Source: Acanthosepion lycidas | Lineage: Eukaryota; Mollusca; Cephalopoda; Sepiida; Sepiidae | Direction: 5' to 3' | DNA: 64,000 bases | Assembly: GCA_963932145.1 (NCBI GenBank) | Contig: OZ010595.1 | Coordinates: forward strand, 77,083,252-77,147,251 | Shown: positions 1-11,699 of the stretch, in pieces | Layout of the letters: the number at the start of each line of letters is the position of its first letter | How positions within the stretch are numbered: the first letter of the stretch is position 1 | Notes under the pieces: model-generated | Database searches by the model: none | What the model was told of the DNA's origin: nothing | What the model saw: the letters and a program-made list of their open reading frames with translations, nothing else | Translations under genes and position numbers: made by a program

Positions 1-130
1 AAGATTATTACTATTTTTTAATAAAATGTATATTTACACATAAAATGTATTAAAATTTGTTTTAGTTAAGGTTTTTACATTTATAAAAATACAATTTTTC
101 AAGTGTACGAATATTTATTTCCCCCCACTG

Positions 131-157
131 TATATCTATCTATCTATCTATCTATAT
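131..157. repeat. (CTAT)n microsatellite
   Basis: About six CTAT units in a row, just upstream of the first SINE fragment. Confidence 0.9.
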
Positions 158-163
158 AGAAAG

Positions 164-262
164 CATGTTTTGCTAGATTAGTTACGACTGAATAGTGAGT
201 TCGATCCTCACTGGGTGCCCCGTAATTGCGGCCTTACGCCTTATTTAACTTACGCTTTGAAA
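164..262 (+). mobile_element. tRNA-derived SINE, family C, 5'-truncated copy
   Basis: The segment carries a pol III B-box-like core (GAGTTCGATCCTC) followed by the family-specific stretch CACTGGGTGCC and a 'gccttacgcc' region. It matches the next copy at 281-405 and, in reverse, three copies near 49.7-50.1 kb. The A-box half is largely missing here. Confidence 0.75.
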
Positions 263-280
263 ATCACCATAGGGCACTTC

Positions 281-405
281 GACGGTGTGTAATGATTAGC
301 AAGCTTGGCTTACTAGATCAGTAACGACTGAATAGTGAGATCGTTCGTCACTGGGTGCTGCATACTTTTGGCCTTGTGCCACATTTAAGTAGCGGTTAGA
401 AAACC
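281..405 (+). mobile_element. tRNA-derived SINE, family C
   Basis: Second tandem copy. It starts with an A-box-like GTGTAATGATTAGC, then the conserved 'agtaacgactgaatagtgag', a decayed B box (GATCGTTCGTC) and the family tail 'ccttgtgccacatttaag'. The same tRNA head and tail order is seen in the copies at 49694-50072. Confidence 0.75.
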
Positions 406-1089
406 ACCACACTACTTCTTTGTTTTGTTAGATAATTAGGATTACCATTACATCCGGGTTTCGTTGATACTGCTTGAGAGTCCTCTCTTTATAATATAAG
501 TATCTGTATGAGTTTCATTAGTATCAGCACGAAAGCTTAAGGATTGTTCGGTCACGAAAACACTTTATTACAAAAGAAAATCAAGTCTCTCTATAAATAA
601 ATAAATATCCTTGTTTGAATTTTGGAAGTGTCTTTGTTGTTGATAAAGCATTCTAAAAATGATAGAGATATATAAAGACACTCTTTATGTATGATCTTAA
701 AGCTATACGGATCCAAAGGGCGATTATTCCACTTTGGGTTAGTTGAATTCACGAAAGGTAGGCGACGGCCGGTGAGTAATGTGTTAGTTCGTGAAGTGAC
801 GACTCCAGTTGCTACTTCGACTACTGATAGGCGTCATTGTAGTCCATAGCGTTAAGGAAAAAACCACGTGGTCCCACCAAAGGACAAAGAGGACACTACC
901 GGCCTGGTCGTTTTCCCTTCGAGAATTATTACACGTAAAACCCTCTCAATTTTCGCCCGTACATACTGTTTGTATTCATATGTGCTATAATTTCTCTGTA
1001 TGGAACAAATAGTGGCGGGTATATACATTTTGTATATAATCTTGCATGATAGCGGTATATAGAATGTCTTTGAACAATACATATTTGTT
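406..1089. other. Unassigned sequence
   Basis: There is no supported gene. The short open frames here lack family motifs. The GC is somewhat higher at 740-960, but nothing there is recognisable. Confidence 0.6.
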
Positions 1090-1530
1090 ATTATTTTCTT
1101 TCAGCTATTGTGTGACTTTTCCATAAATATTTTCATGGTAATTGTGCCCTTCGTTATGATGCCTAGACTCTTTGAATTTAAGTGCAGTAGAAGACTGGTG
1201 ACGAGGTCTCACCACTTTACAGTTGAGCTGGCTAGATGCAACCGTAAGTTCTATACTGGCAGTTTCTTTTCTCTTACTTCTCGCTTGCGAAACTCCCTTT
1301 TGAATTCATGCTTTTCAGCCAATTTTGATCTTCCAAATTTTAAATGCAATGTCAATCGCTAATTAATCTTTTTTTTTTTTTATTCTCGTCCCTTAATGAT
1401 GTTTCTGTTTCTAACTCTTCCACATCCAGTAACCCCTTGCGTCTCAGTGGATTTACTGCCTTGCTTGGGGCGAAATCGATAATAAAAATTTTAGTGTTTA
1501 TGTATTTTCTCGAGATACAGTCAAACAATA
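1090..1530 (+). pseudogene. Jockey/CR1-like LINE, ORF2 C-terminal end and 3' region
   Basis: This is a 5'-truncated non-LTR retrotransposon relic. It encodes the extreme C-terminus of the RT polyprotein. Visible motifs are HHFTVELARCNRKFYTGSFF and a LWNSLP-like RLRNSLLNSC, ending in FKCNVNR then a stop near 1362. The LWNSLP plus FKxxVNR ending is typical of jockey/CR1 clade ORF2 proteins in animals. The 3' tail 'agtggatttactgccttgcttggg' recurs in the copies at 24.6-25.2 kb and 59.6-59.9 kb. This suggests 5'-truncated insertions of one family. It is not a functional gene. Confidence 0.7.
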
Positions 1531-1557
1531 CATAATACCCCAACCAATTTGCATATA

Positions 1558-2296
1558 CAGGGTGTTTCAAAAAGAATACGCCAAAATCATCACGCGATGT
1601 GTCAATAATGAAAAAAATTACAAGCCTCTAGCATGAACACATGTGTTGTATATGCATTCAAGTTTCATTTCATGTTTTATAAGTGCTCAATGTGGCCACC
1701 ACCAGCAGCGTGGACAACATCAAGCCGATATGGGAATTCCTCCCAAACGCGCCTCAGCATGCCACAGTCCACCGTGTTGATTGCAGCTGTTATTCAATCT
1801 TACAAGTCATCGATACTTGCTGGAAGTGCTGGAACATAAACTTGGTCTTTAACATACCCCCACAAGAAAAAGTCACACACAGTGAGGTCCGGGGATCTGG
1901 CAGGCCAAGCACAGAGAGCAAGGTCTTTTGCACCTCTCCTCTCAATCCATCGCTGAGGCATGTTTTCATTCAGATAAGCTCTAACCCCGAGATGCCAATG
2001 GGTGATGCTCCATCTTGCTGAAAAAAGAAGTCATTCGAATCTGTCTGCACTGTGACAATGGCATTTGTTTTCGCGAACTCAAGCACACAAAATGCCTTCT
2101 GCTGAGGAGTCGCGATTTTGATTGATCTTCCCACAATTCAGCTGCACCGGAAGTTATACTAACGACAGTGGTGAAACTACACCAAATCAAACTTTGATAA
2201 CTACTCTATCAAATAAACACTGATTGAGTCCACTACAATGCTATAGACCTGAAAAACAGCGTAATGATTTTGGCGTATTCTTTTTGAAACACCCTG
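1558..2296. mobile_element. Tc1/mariner-type DNA transposon, internally deleted
   Basis: A 739-bp element bounded by near-perfect terminal inverted repeats (CAGGGTGTTTCAAAAAGAAT at the left, its complement at the right), with the inversion continuing for about 33 bp. It is flanked by TA on both sides (1556-1557 and 2297-2298), the target duplication expected for IS630/Tc1/mariner elements. The inside holds a reverse-strand transposase relic. Confidence 0.85.
1690..2190 (-). pseudogene. IS630/mariner-family transposase remnant
   Basis: Read on the reverse strand between the inverted repeats, several frames recall the second half of a DDE transposase. One is FFFSKMEHHPLASRG, corresponding to the usual FFQQDGA(x)PH block near 2030-1981. 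Another, around 1900-1840, resembles the family's RSPDLTxCDFFLWG then KxxVYVPxxP region. Stops and frame changes are frequent and the N-terminal DNA-binding half is absent, so the copy cannot encode an active enzyme. The family assignment rests on the catalytic-region pattern together with the TA-flanked inverted repeats. Confidence 0.6.
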
Positions 2297-2629
2297 TATA
2301 TTGTGTGTTGAACCCCGGCTGAGTGCAGTGCCAAATATCATTAAAATTACACAGGAGGTTCTTCAAGTAGAGCTGTTTTTTCCGTCTTTACGGCATTTTT
2401 AAAAGGACATTCAGTATGTTTTCAATAAACATCCTTATATCAATCCGTGTATATAAACAAACACTTGCGTATCATATTCCAATTATTATGTGTGTGAAAA
2501 ATAAACATTCATAATACATTATAACAATATTATTAAATAAATTTAAATATGCATACTACATTAGAACTTTTTTTTATAGAGATAAAAATCTCGAATGATT
2601 GGAAACTGTTTGATTGGTGGATTTACATT

Positions 2630-2735
2630 ATTCGGACTATTGTCCTCATCTTTGGGCCATATTTATTACAACGTTTCGGCCGTTGTACACTCCGGCTTTT
2701 TCAGGTAGTTGGAATGTCCTCAAGGACATATGGCA
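2630..2735 (-). mobile_element. Penelope-like element terminal fragment, inverted copy
   Basis: The reverse complement matches 2920-3010 over about 85 bp, including 'caacggccgaaacgttgt' and 'aggacaatagtc'. The two copies point away from the intervening SINE. This head-to-head arrangement recurs at other PLE termini in the window. Confidence 0.6.
2674..2703 (-). ncRNA. Hammerhead-ribozyme-like motif (decayed)
   Basis: On the reverse strand, CTGAAAA is followed by GCCG (2693-2696), a loop, CGGC (2679-2682), then C and GAAAC (2673-2677). A GUU loop and GUA follow. This fits a minimal stem III ending at a cleavable U-H. The conserved box is degraded compared with CUGAUGA. Confidence 0.35.
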
Positions 2736-2862
2736 TAGTGGATAAAGGCGTTAGTTAGATCCAGTGACAGTACCCAAAAAGTGTGAGTTCAATACCCGGC
2801 TAAGGCAGTGGAGAAATTTCAGAGGGGAAATTAACAAGAGATAACTGATAACTGACATCCAT
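2722..2862 (+). mobile_element. tRNA-derived SINE head
   Basis: A strong A box (TGGCATAGTGGATAAAGG) and a B box (GAGTTCAATACCC) lie about 50 bp apart, as in an internal pol III promoter. No cloverleaf with a good acceptor stem is visible, so this is a SINE head or tRNA pseudogene and not a tRNA gene. It lies between the two inverted PLE termini. Confidence 0.65.
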
Positions 2863-2919
2863 TAAGCATGGCACGTGGAACTAGAGCAGTCTACCTCAGT
2901 GAGCGAAATAAAGGGTTCA

Positions 2920-3010
2920 GTTCGACATTCCAACCACCTGAAGAAGGCTGGAGCGTGCAACGGCCGAAACGTTGTAATAAATATGGATGAGGACAATAGT
3001 CTGAATAATG
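2920..3010 (+). mobile_element. Penelope-like element terminal fragment
   Basis: This is the plus-strand partner of 2630-2735. It contains the hammerhead-like motif at 2938-2981. Confidence 0.6.
2938..2981 (+). ncRNA. Hammerhead-ribozyme-like motif
   Basis: CTGAAGA (2938-2944) is followed by stem GGCTG (2946-2950) pairing with CGGCC (2961-2965), then GAAAC and GUU-GUA. Stem II pairs with one wobble although its sequence differs from the inverted copy at 2674-2703. Confidence 0.4.
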
Positions 3011-3014
3011 TAAA

Positions 3015-4130
3015 TAATGTACATAATACCTCATCTCAGAAATATAGACAGATAAAGAATATTATATTTATATCTGTAATGATGTACATGCAGGGTAACT
3101 TCCCTTCGACTGGAAATAATGTTTTTACTAATGAAATATTTTCATTTGAGCTCATAAAAGTTGAATGAATTTGACGCTCAAAATGTTTACTGTGAGAATG
3201 TATTTGATAAATAAAACTTTGAATATTTACTTGATGTTTTAGGAAGTTTGTTTAGTACGAAATAAAATTTAGTTTTTTGTACTTCTGAAAATAATTAAGA
3301 TAAAGAGCAAATTTTGTTAAATAGGACTGAGAATATTTCTTGAATTATGTCCTGAAGGGCTGAAAATCTGTTTGGTAAACTTGTAGCTCCAGGAAAAATC
3401 TTTTTCTTTAAAATAATTTCTTGCTGGTGGAGAATTGCAAAATACTGTAATATTCAAGTTAATTTTCTTTCGCGTGGAAAAGATGTGTCTGGTTTATTTT
3501 TCTTTTGTCTCACTGTGAAAGAGTTGAAAGTTCGCATATGTATCGATTAGTTGAAAGTTCGTATATGTTTGTAATGTTTGTAATTAAAACTTCGTACGTA
3601 CGTCTATATGTGCGTGTGCGAATATGTTTTCATAGCGTCCGCCCGAACTGGGATCGGAACGCGATTTTTTTTTTTACGGCTACATTTTCGTATCAGGAAG
3701 AGTAGTAGAATAGAGGAGTGTAGAAACGAAGTTGCGTCTGATATTCATAATCAACATAATCTTGTGGTTGGCTCCTGGAAGCATTTCTAATTTTTGGCGG
3801 GAAATTTTGACTTAGTCACCCGCTGGGGAATGGACTTGTACGTGGGTGGATTGCAAAGCCCACTTGTATGTTTATTGACCAATCAAAAGTTGAGTTTTTT
3901 TTTTTTTTTTTTTTTAAATATGCATGAAGCTAAATAAGCTCTGTGATCCGATTTTTGCAGAGATTTGCACAAAAATTGAGATTGATAAAAAAGAGGTAGC
4001 GGGATGCTAAAGGCTATATATATCACTTGAGGGTAAATAAATAAGTTAGGTACTACCACGAGCTTTCTAAAATAAACCCGAAAAATATATTCTAAATATG
4101 TTAAATGTCTTCTTTGAACTTAAATTTCGG
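3015..4130. other. Unassigned AT-rich sequence
   Basis: No gene, RNA or clear repeat is seen, apart from a T tract near 3896-3916. Confidence 0.6.
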
Positions 4131-4133
4131 TTC

Positions 4134-4567
4134 TGTAGCGGACCGTGGCGGTGATGAGTATGTAAAACATACGTGAGTTAAAATTTCCTGCTAGCCCGTC
4201 CAAACACATGAGAATATTGGACTTTAATTAAGTCCAAAGAAAACAAAGAAGACTGATAAATATATATAAACAAATATATGTATTAACAACGAGTACAAGT
4301 TACAAGCACATGGACAGTTACATTGAGTGTAGCGAATATTATGTGTGTGCGTTGTGGTTAGTTGTTCGTACGTACGTGTATTGTTCTTAGCGTGTTCCCA
4401 GCATTTGGGAAACGCTGTATCTGTGAGCGTTCACATCTGCGAGGTGGTATAAGGCCCAAGGCCTGAGGAAAAAAGAGATCGAGGTGAAGGGTCAGCCAGT
4501 ATTTATAGCCAGGGGAGAGAGACCCCTGGTGATGGGTTAAGGAGCTGAGGAGGAGCTAACTCTGACA
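4134..4567 (-). mobile_element. Solo LTR of an LTR retrotransposon
   Basis: The 434-bp segment begins TGTAGC and ends CTGACA on the plus strand (TG...CA ends). It is flanked by a direct GTTC duplication (4130-4133 and 4568-4571). On the reverse strand a TATA box (CTATAAATA, near 4497-4505) marks a pol II promoter, which sets the orientation. No internal coding region adjoins it, so it is a solo LTR left by recombination. Short target duplications of 4-5 bp are typical of Ty3/gypsy-type elements. Confidence 0.7.
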
Positions 4568-4571
4568 GTTC

Positions 4572-6240
4572 TATTTTAAAAGATTCTTTTTATTGGTAAA
4601 AAAAAAAAACCTACGAAAATAATAGTTCAAAGAAGCGTTTCAGGTAACATTTAAAGACACACAACAAAGATAGGCGGCAAACTAAAAAAACAAAACAAAA
4701 AACAAAAAAACAGAGGATAAATTTATTAACACACAAAAACTGAAAGAATTACACAAGTTATGTGCTTTGTTTGTTAAAAGATTTCCAATAACATGTATGT
4801 ACAAGTAACCACTATAAAGAAAATGTGCCTCTTTTCCAATAAGAATTCCAATAGTGCATAAGGTCCCCAGAAAAGGTAAACAAAAATAAATGAAGAAAGA
4901 GGAAGCATACCTCTCTGAATAATTTCCAAAGAATAGGTACAATGTTCGAAGAAAAGTTTGTGGTAGCAGAGAAGAACAGAACAATCACACAAGCCGAAGA
5001 ATTTTCCTTGATGTGGGAGCGATTTTAATGTTTCTTTCAATTCTTGTCTGGTGGTCGTCATATCTCTTCTGTGTTGTTTTTTACTTGACTCGGCCGACCT
5101 GGGTTCATGCAACTGCTTGTTCGTCGACTCCTCGAATTCAATTCTGCTTTTATTCACCAAGATAGGCTCCAGATTTGTTTCTCGGAATTTGGTGTGAAAC
5201 CTTTTGATTGGTTCCAAATGAAAACCGAGCGCAGCTATTTTCCAACAAATCGAAATGTATCAAACTATTTTTGAAATTCAAAAGTTTAAGCAAGACCCAA
5301 CACAGCGTCTGTTTTATCTCAGAAAAGCAGACGATACACGCTCAAGCAGCTTACATTTCATATAATTTTAAACTAAAAAGGTAATTATCTAAAGCTATCC
5401 GAATTAAAAGAAAAAATAATTTCCATATAGAAATGTTTTAGCCATTTTTTTTTGTCACTCATTGAGTCGCCATTGTATACGAAAAATGTAAATAACAAAT
5501 GAAAAATTTTCTTTAAAATCCACTATTTGTCCCACGGATGTGTTTCGAAGTCTAGTAAATTTAAGGATTAATTAACTGGATTTTCTAATACCTTTTACTT
5601 AAAACAAAATAAAATAACATTTTATTTACGCACGCTAGCATGACAGGTCAGTGTAGAAATACAATCATTCCCGCGTTTTTTTTTCAAAACAAAGCGGGAA
5701 AAAGTAAAAATAAAACCTAAAGTATGGAAGACCAGCAGTGCAATAATCAAGAATTTGTTATTTATGTTTAAAACTAAATTTTCTTTAATCTTATGTAACC
5801 AACAGTTTAAGAATATATGTTATTTATACTATACGCTTTTATTAAACTTAGTATAATGAATAATTTTATTTTTTACACTGACTGAACGGCGGATATGAAA
5901 TTAGATTAATGTTATAGTCTTTCGATACTGAATAGTTGTTAGTCAACGTATATCTATACCAAAAATAATTTAAAAGTTGCTAGAAAGAAAAAAATAAAAT
6001 AAAGATATTCTAAAAAAGGTTCACAGTCGAATATGACATTAAATTTTACAATTTTTTTAAAACTTGAAGTATTTTTTATTTTATAATATAAACTCCTGTG
6101 AAGAACAAGAGGATTAATTTCAAAATTGCGTTGTATAAAAACTATAAGTAATTTAAAAAATAAATATATCAATTTTAGATTTATTTTGATGATCATTGTC
6201 GGCCGCATTCTTTTACTTGGTAATAAGAAGTTATTTTACT
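4572..6240. other. Unassigned sequence with one orphan open frame
   Basis: A reverse-strand open frame at 4774-5217 (147 codons) begins with a charged, plausibly coding stretch (MEPIKRFHTKFRETNLEP). It then runs into a hydrophobic, low-complexity half. I recognise no family. It may be a fragment of an element ORF. The rest, 5220-6240, is AT-rich with nothing identifiable. Confidence 0.4.
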
Positions 6241-6256
6241 TATCATTCTTCTTCTT

Positions 6257-6900
6257 TTATGTGCCGTGTCCCTTAAGGACGTAGGTGATCATGGCTCTCC
6301 ATTTCCTCCTGTCCCTTGTAGCTCTCAATAAGCTTTGAGTTTTTGTTATTTCTCCCAGACTTTGTTCTGTTATCCACTTGCTTAAGCCCGCTAGGTATGT
6401 CAAGCGTTGCATCCCCTTGTCTCTCTTTCCCTCTACTCGCCCTATGAGTATCAGATTCCCTAAGCCCTCCTTTCTCATTACGTGTTCCAGAAATTTCAGC
6501 TGCCTGTTCCTGATGTTACGTATAAGCTTCCTCCTTGTTTGTATCCTGTTCAAAACCTCGTCATTGCTCACGCGCTCGGTCCATGGCATTCTCAGCATCT
6601 TCCTGTAGAACAACAGCTCTGTTGCCTCGAGTATCTTCTTCATCTTTGGGGAGATCGTCCAACACTTGCTACCGTAAAAGAGGTCAGATATCACGTAGCA
6701 ACTCAGTACTTTTTTTCTTTGTTACCAAAGAAATCTTCCTGTCTCGTAATATTCTGCCTTGCTTTTGGAATGCGTCTTTGGCTATCCCAATATGTCTTCG
6801 GATCTCAACGTTGCACTTACCATCCTCTGTCAGAACACTTCCCAGATATTTAATTCTTAGGATTCGCAATTCAGTTAAAATTTTTTTTAGTGTCACGTCC
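6257..6900 (-). pseudogene. Non-LTR retrotransposon ORF2 C-terminal region (family L)
   Basis: Read on the reverse strand this is the C-terminal part of an endonuclease/RT protein. First comes a segment with YLGSVLTEDGKCNVEI and AKDAFQK (6684-6896). After a frame break come YGSKCWTISPKMKKILEATE, FYRKMLRMPW, LKFLEHVMRKEGLGNLIL and GRVEGKRDKGMQRL (6694-6257). The order and motifs match at least six other copies in the window, at 28.9-29.4, 31.8-32.4, 39.0-39.6, 41.6-42.3, 50.9-51.15 and 58.4-58.8 kb. The catalytic RT core is absent here, so this is a 5'-truncated relic. The clade is probably RTE-like, but the C-terminus alone cannot settle it. Confidence 0.7.
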
Positions 6901-7003
6901 CTTCAGGGAATAGGCGATCATGATTCTCCGCAGATTTCTTTTCTTTATTATCTGTAAATTGCAATGATTTATTGTGAAATATAGTTGAGTGGCTACCCGT
7001 TGC

Positions 7004-7085
7004 TTTCTTTGACGCTACAATCTGACCCTTTCTTTGACGCTACAATCTGATCCTTTCCTTGACGCTACAATCTGTCTCTTGACGT
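7004..7085. repeat. 25-bp tandem repeat, three copies
   Basis: GACGCTACAATCTG recurs at 7011, 7036 and 7061, a 25-bp period with few changes. Confidence 0.85.
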
Positions 7086-9140
7086 GTGTCCTGCCGTAGA
7101 GCGCAAATTTTCCTTTAAGTTTTCTCGAATTTTCAGGCCGACGGAAAAAAAAAAAAAATAAATAAATAAATAAACTGTTTAATAAATAAACTCAAGCACA
7201 AGTATCCGCTAAATGGGGTAATGCTGTAATGTATTATTCAATGATTTGACAGGAACACTTTATACTTCTGACAGAAATTGTCTGGATATTTATTTAACTT
7301 AAATCAGTTATAGAGTCTAGAATAATTAGGTTCCTAATGAAGATAACATTCATTAAACTGGACTTACAAAATGAATATTTCAACATCGGAAGAATCAATA
7401 GAATAACGTATTAAGATTTAAGTATTTAAAATAATTAAGTAACTCAAAGGTTTAATATTAATCATTACAAAAGTAAACGAAAGCAAGAGAGAAAGACAAA
7501 ATAAAAAAAAATGTCCAAGAGAAATAAATCTAATGTTTAGTATTAAGAGTTATTTCCCCTTGAATAGTTACGCCAAGAAGAAAGTGGAAATTATAATATT
7601 GCTTTGGCATAAGAAACAATCATTTTATAAACTAAAAATATTATGCAAAGTATACTATAAATTTGGGACTAAGTTTTTAATTGTTGTTCTTCAGCAAGAG
7701 TCCGTTAATAAGCTATTATTTCATATACAAACTAATATCAACAATAATGAAATCAGCAAGGGAAATAATTCTCATTATTTCTAAAGAGTTACGTCCCTTG
7801 AAAAATGTATAATTGTTATATTTGTCGGGAATTCTCACATCATAGCAGGAGAAATATCCTCGTGTTCACGGAAAATAAAAAACATACTTTACAGAAATAA
7901 AACATATACAAAGATAACAATAAGGGTATGTTAAATTGTAAATTAATATCATACAATTTATTTATCTTTTTTTGTATTGGTGTGTATTTTTGGTTACAAG
8001 TATTTCATGGTTGGATATGATAAAAGAGAGAAATCACTCTGTATTATTATATGCTATGTCACAGAGAGCGAAATTGGGACGTGTTAACTGTCCCAAGGTT
8101 GATGGCGAAATGATTGAATTCAACGTCTTTTGGTAAGGTGTCCGTTTTCCGGCAGGAACAGTTTTTGTTGCATGCTGGGAGAATTTTATTATTTTTATTT
8201 AATTTATTTTATACAAACTTTTTATGTTACTGTTTTATTTTATTTCTAATTTTCATTATTATTATATATTTTGATGTATATTTATTTATAATAATACTGT
8301 CCTTACACATTTTTGTCTTGGGTAATATGAAACTCGTATTTTAAGCATCGTTGAAGCTGCTTCATTTATTTTGTGTATTGGCCTTGTGAAAGGTATGAAT
8401 ATATTTCTTCCTTCAAATTATGTGCGAAATAGTAGGGCAGACGATATTCTCTTGTTTTTTTTTTATGGCATTCAGCTTAGGAGTATGAAAACTCTGAATT
8501 TAAAACCCTCGAGGAGGCTTTCCTAAGGACTGTCATGGCAATTTGCGAATGTTAAAGATAGGGAAACTCGGAAGAGCAGTGAACACATATATCCCGAAAA
8601 AAAGTAAAAAATATTTTTTTTGCCATGCTATTTTGGATACAGTACAAATGATAGATTGAAAATGCAAATAATTGAAATATGTTTTAGTGATTCGGCGCCA
8701 ATTCTGATTGATTATTCGTAAAAAATAAATATTTAACTCATATTCATATTTAGAAAAAACAAAAACAAAAAACAACAAAAAAAAAACAAACAAAAAAAAC
8801 AGGGAAGGCGCCAGTTTAAACCATATTTCTTATAAATTTAAACTGTGATCAGTACCGAATTTATCTATAGGCTAAATAAAGTTTCAGAAATTTTATTTTT
8901 GGAATATTTTTTTTAATAAAGTTAGTTAAATTGTGATGAAAGGCGACTAAAAAAGCGCTAAAAGGCCCAAAAAGGTCACTTCCAGTTAATTGAAATTAAT
9001 TTTTGAAACAGAGCAAATTATTATTGGAAATATTAATTTTAATCTATTAGCTTGAAATTAAAAGTAAAATAAAAACTTTAAGAAAGATTTTCCATTTAAA
9101 AAATTCATTTTAAACTTTAAGTACAGCGTTTTTCGTGAAG
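7086..9140. other. Unassigned AT-rich sequence
   Basis: No supported gene. The open frames here are short and of low-complexity composition. Confidence 0.55.
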
Positions 9141-9149
9141 AGTATACAC

Positions 9150-10070
9150 GAAGAAGTTAACTCCAATGCTTGATTTCTTGCATCGGCCACTGACAGAAGC
9201 AACAAGTGTCTATGATGAAGCTGATGCTCTGATAATAACACAAGAAAATCACCCAACTACTAACATTCGACCAGAAGAAAACCTTACTGAAACAGAAACA
9301 GCAAAACAGGTATAAGAACAATAAACTGAAGCAGCCTTTATGGCAACTCAAAATGAAAATATTGAACCAATTCAAGAGTCATTTATCGTGCAGGTATAGG
9401 CTAATGCGAATTTTCAGCTCACACATGGTCAGGTAGACAAAGTTCAAGGTATTCCAGACTCAGAAATAGATGATGCCAAACATAGATCTACTGTAAGAGA
9501 CCTTGGTTTGTGAACAGAATGATTTTATGAGGAAGTATCCTATTGAGTAGGAATAGAGCCCTCTCAGGTTCAACATCCCTGTGAACGATTTTCATATTCT
9601 AAATGAGCGTACAAAAAACAGTCCACGTTTTGTACAAAAGCTCTTTTTTATTCAGCAAAAGTCAACGGAGAAACATACAGCCGAGAGTAGCTTGTGTATT
9701 TTCTCTCAAAAGGCCGGGTTTATTGCTTTGTTTGTGAACAAATCTTGCATTTCCTGCTACAACTTTAGCTTCCGAAGAGTTTGATGATTGGAAAAACTCC
9801 TATCTTATCCAAACTCATGAAAAGTCAGAGAAACACAGGAGGATAAACGTTAATTACAAAGCTCGAAGAACAAATAAAAACAGAACAGCAATACTGGCGG
9901 CATGTCATGGAGAGAATTATAGCTGTGATATGCATTCTTGCAGAACGAAGCTTACCATTCAGAGAAGATAGTTGCATCTCCAAATAACGGCAATTTTAGA
10001 GCTAGTAGCAAAATTTGACAATTTTTACCGGCTCATATCAGACGCTGTGGAAATTCCGGGTGAGTAAATC
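9150..10070 (+). pseudogene. hAT-type transposase, TTF-zinc-finger/ZMYM1-like N-terminal half
   Basis: Across several frames the region encodes the N-terminal half of a TTF-type zinc-finger hAT transposase. Recognisable blocks are NGETYSREWLVY and SKGRVYCFVC near 9666-9735 (zinc-finger start). Next are FDDWKN and THEKSEKHRRIN near 9780-9850. Last are EEQIKTEQQYWRHVMERIIA and a LAERSLPFREDS block near 9870-9985. Such proteins carry this finger ahead of a DUF4371-like RNase-H transposase core. Frames change at least three times and stops intervene, so the copy is dead. The homology stops near 10060 at GGGTGAGTAAAT, which resembles a 5' splice donor. No core domain follows nearby. Confidence 0.6.
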
Positions 10071-10079
10071 TTTATTAGT

Positions 10080-11395
10080 TGTCAAAAAGTGTATGTGAGG
10101 AAATTATTTAACTCAAGGCAATTAAGGTTTTGGTTTGGTTTTAAATATTATTTGTGAAGATATTAAAATAAGTTTTTCTAAAATCAGGTAATCCCACTAA
10201 AAAAAAGCTGCAAAGAGACGACACTGCTACGGGAGGTAACTCTCTCTTTAGACCATATGAGTTATTGTTCTTATATTTTAGATCGGCATCACCTAACATC
10301 ATCACCACCACTGTTAATATTCGATATTACCATAATTCATAATTGTAAAATAAATGAAAATATTATTTCACCAGAAACGATCTGGAGATATATTTTCATT
10401 GATTGAAAAAAAAAAAAAAAAAAAAAAAAAAGTTGCTAAAGTTTACTTCTTCAATTAAAAGTATTTTAACCTATATTTGCCTAGCGTCAGTTTAAACTGA
10501 CACATTTTTTTTCTTATATTCTGATTATTTTGCTTAAAGTTTCTGTTTAATAAAATTAGATCTTTTTGTTAATTCACTCCAAAATAAAAAAAAATAAAAA
10601 AAATATATTTACTAAAATTCATACCAAATTCTCGCAGAGCGAGGCCCTTTCACTGCACTCCGTTTGAGTTGACATTTGCGATCACCCCAAATGTGGGCGA
10701 CTCCAGTCCGCTATTTTTAAGTGTGAGTTCGTGCCCACCCTAATAAACAACTCTCAAAACAGATTTAAAAATTTTTTTTTTTTTAAATTGGAAAAAAAAA
10801 TCCTTGTAAGTACCTCGAATATCATCCGCACTTACTAAATGTGAATAACTCCCTGATTTTTGGTAATTTTTCATGCTGGGGGCTAGAGTTGTTGCAAGGC
10901 AAGCTAAAGAAATTTTGATTTAAAATTTATAATTTCAAAAGAGTGCCAAAAATTTAGTAAGAAAACAAACATTGATTTAATATTTGTAATTTCTTAGGTT
11001 GAATAAATATTTGCGATAAGTATATTTACGTTATTTGTGGAAATTAACAGAAAAGATTCAAAATTTTCATATATATTTAATGTTATTCTTAAAAATATTT
11101 ACTGATTATTATTGATCAAAGGTTTACCATTCTGAAAGAAGGGAAATTTTGGTGATGGCATAAAATTTACATGGAACAATAATAATGAGAGCGACGTCAT
11201 ACTGTGTTGGGTATTCCCGTTGCCATGGCACCATCTTTGGGCATTCCTGCCCCCCCTACTTCCTTGCCTGTGAGCAACTGATTAGCTCCACATGTTGATG
11301 AATCATAGAAAACGAATTCTTACATGCAGGCTATGTAAGAATATAAATTAACGTATTTCGGAGACAAGCTGTGGATGAAAAATTAAGTACCATTT
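10080..11395. other. Unassigned AT-rich sequence
   Basis: Nothing was identified apart from an A tract near 10407-10432. Confidence 0.6.
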
Positions 11396-11690
11396 CGATA
11401 TATGTTTGTTTATTTATTTTACATTGATGTTCACCCTGTTACAAGACTTAAGAGCCACTCGAGGTAGTGAGTTGCAAAGTAGGAATCTCAGTTTATGGAA
11501 CACTATGAAAGTATAAAATAAATTATAGTGAATGTACCAGCAATACATTTTTTCTAAATGAAAACTATTACTAGCAATGCATTTTTTTTTGTAAAAGAAA
11601 TTACTAATGCTCCTAAGAAAATTACATTTCGGCATTAAATGACCCATAAGGTGTTGATATGTCGTAAAACCAACCAAACAAAACAGGGGT
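11396..11690 (+). mobile_element. SINE-like repeat, family B
   Basis: The body contains imperfect copies of an approximately 30-bp unit (accagcaatacattttttc-like). It ends in the conserved tail 'cggcattaaatgacccat' then 'gttgatatgtcgtaaaacc'. The same body and tail occur at 26182-26464 and 58880-59320. Confidence 0.65.
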
Positions 11691-11699
11691 ATAAATGGG

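Noticed and set aside
1344..1570. Open frames overlapping the LINE 3' end on both strands
   Set aside because: They lie in the non-coding tail shared with other LINE copies.
2722..2805. Functional tRNA gene
   Set aside because: A and B boxes are good, but no acceptor stem closes, so it is annotated as a SINE head.
4774..5217. 147-codon reverse-strand gene
   Set aside because: The first half is plausible coding, but the second half is low complexity and no family or conserved motif is seen. Kept only as an orphan frame.
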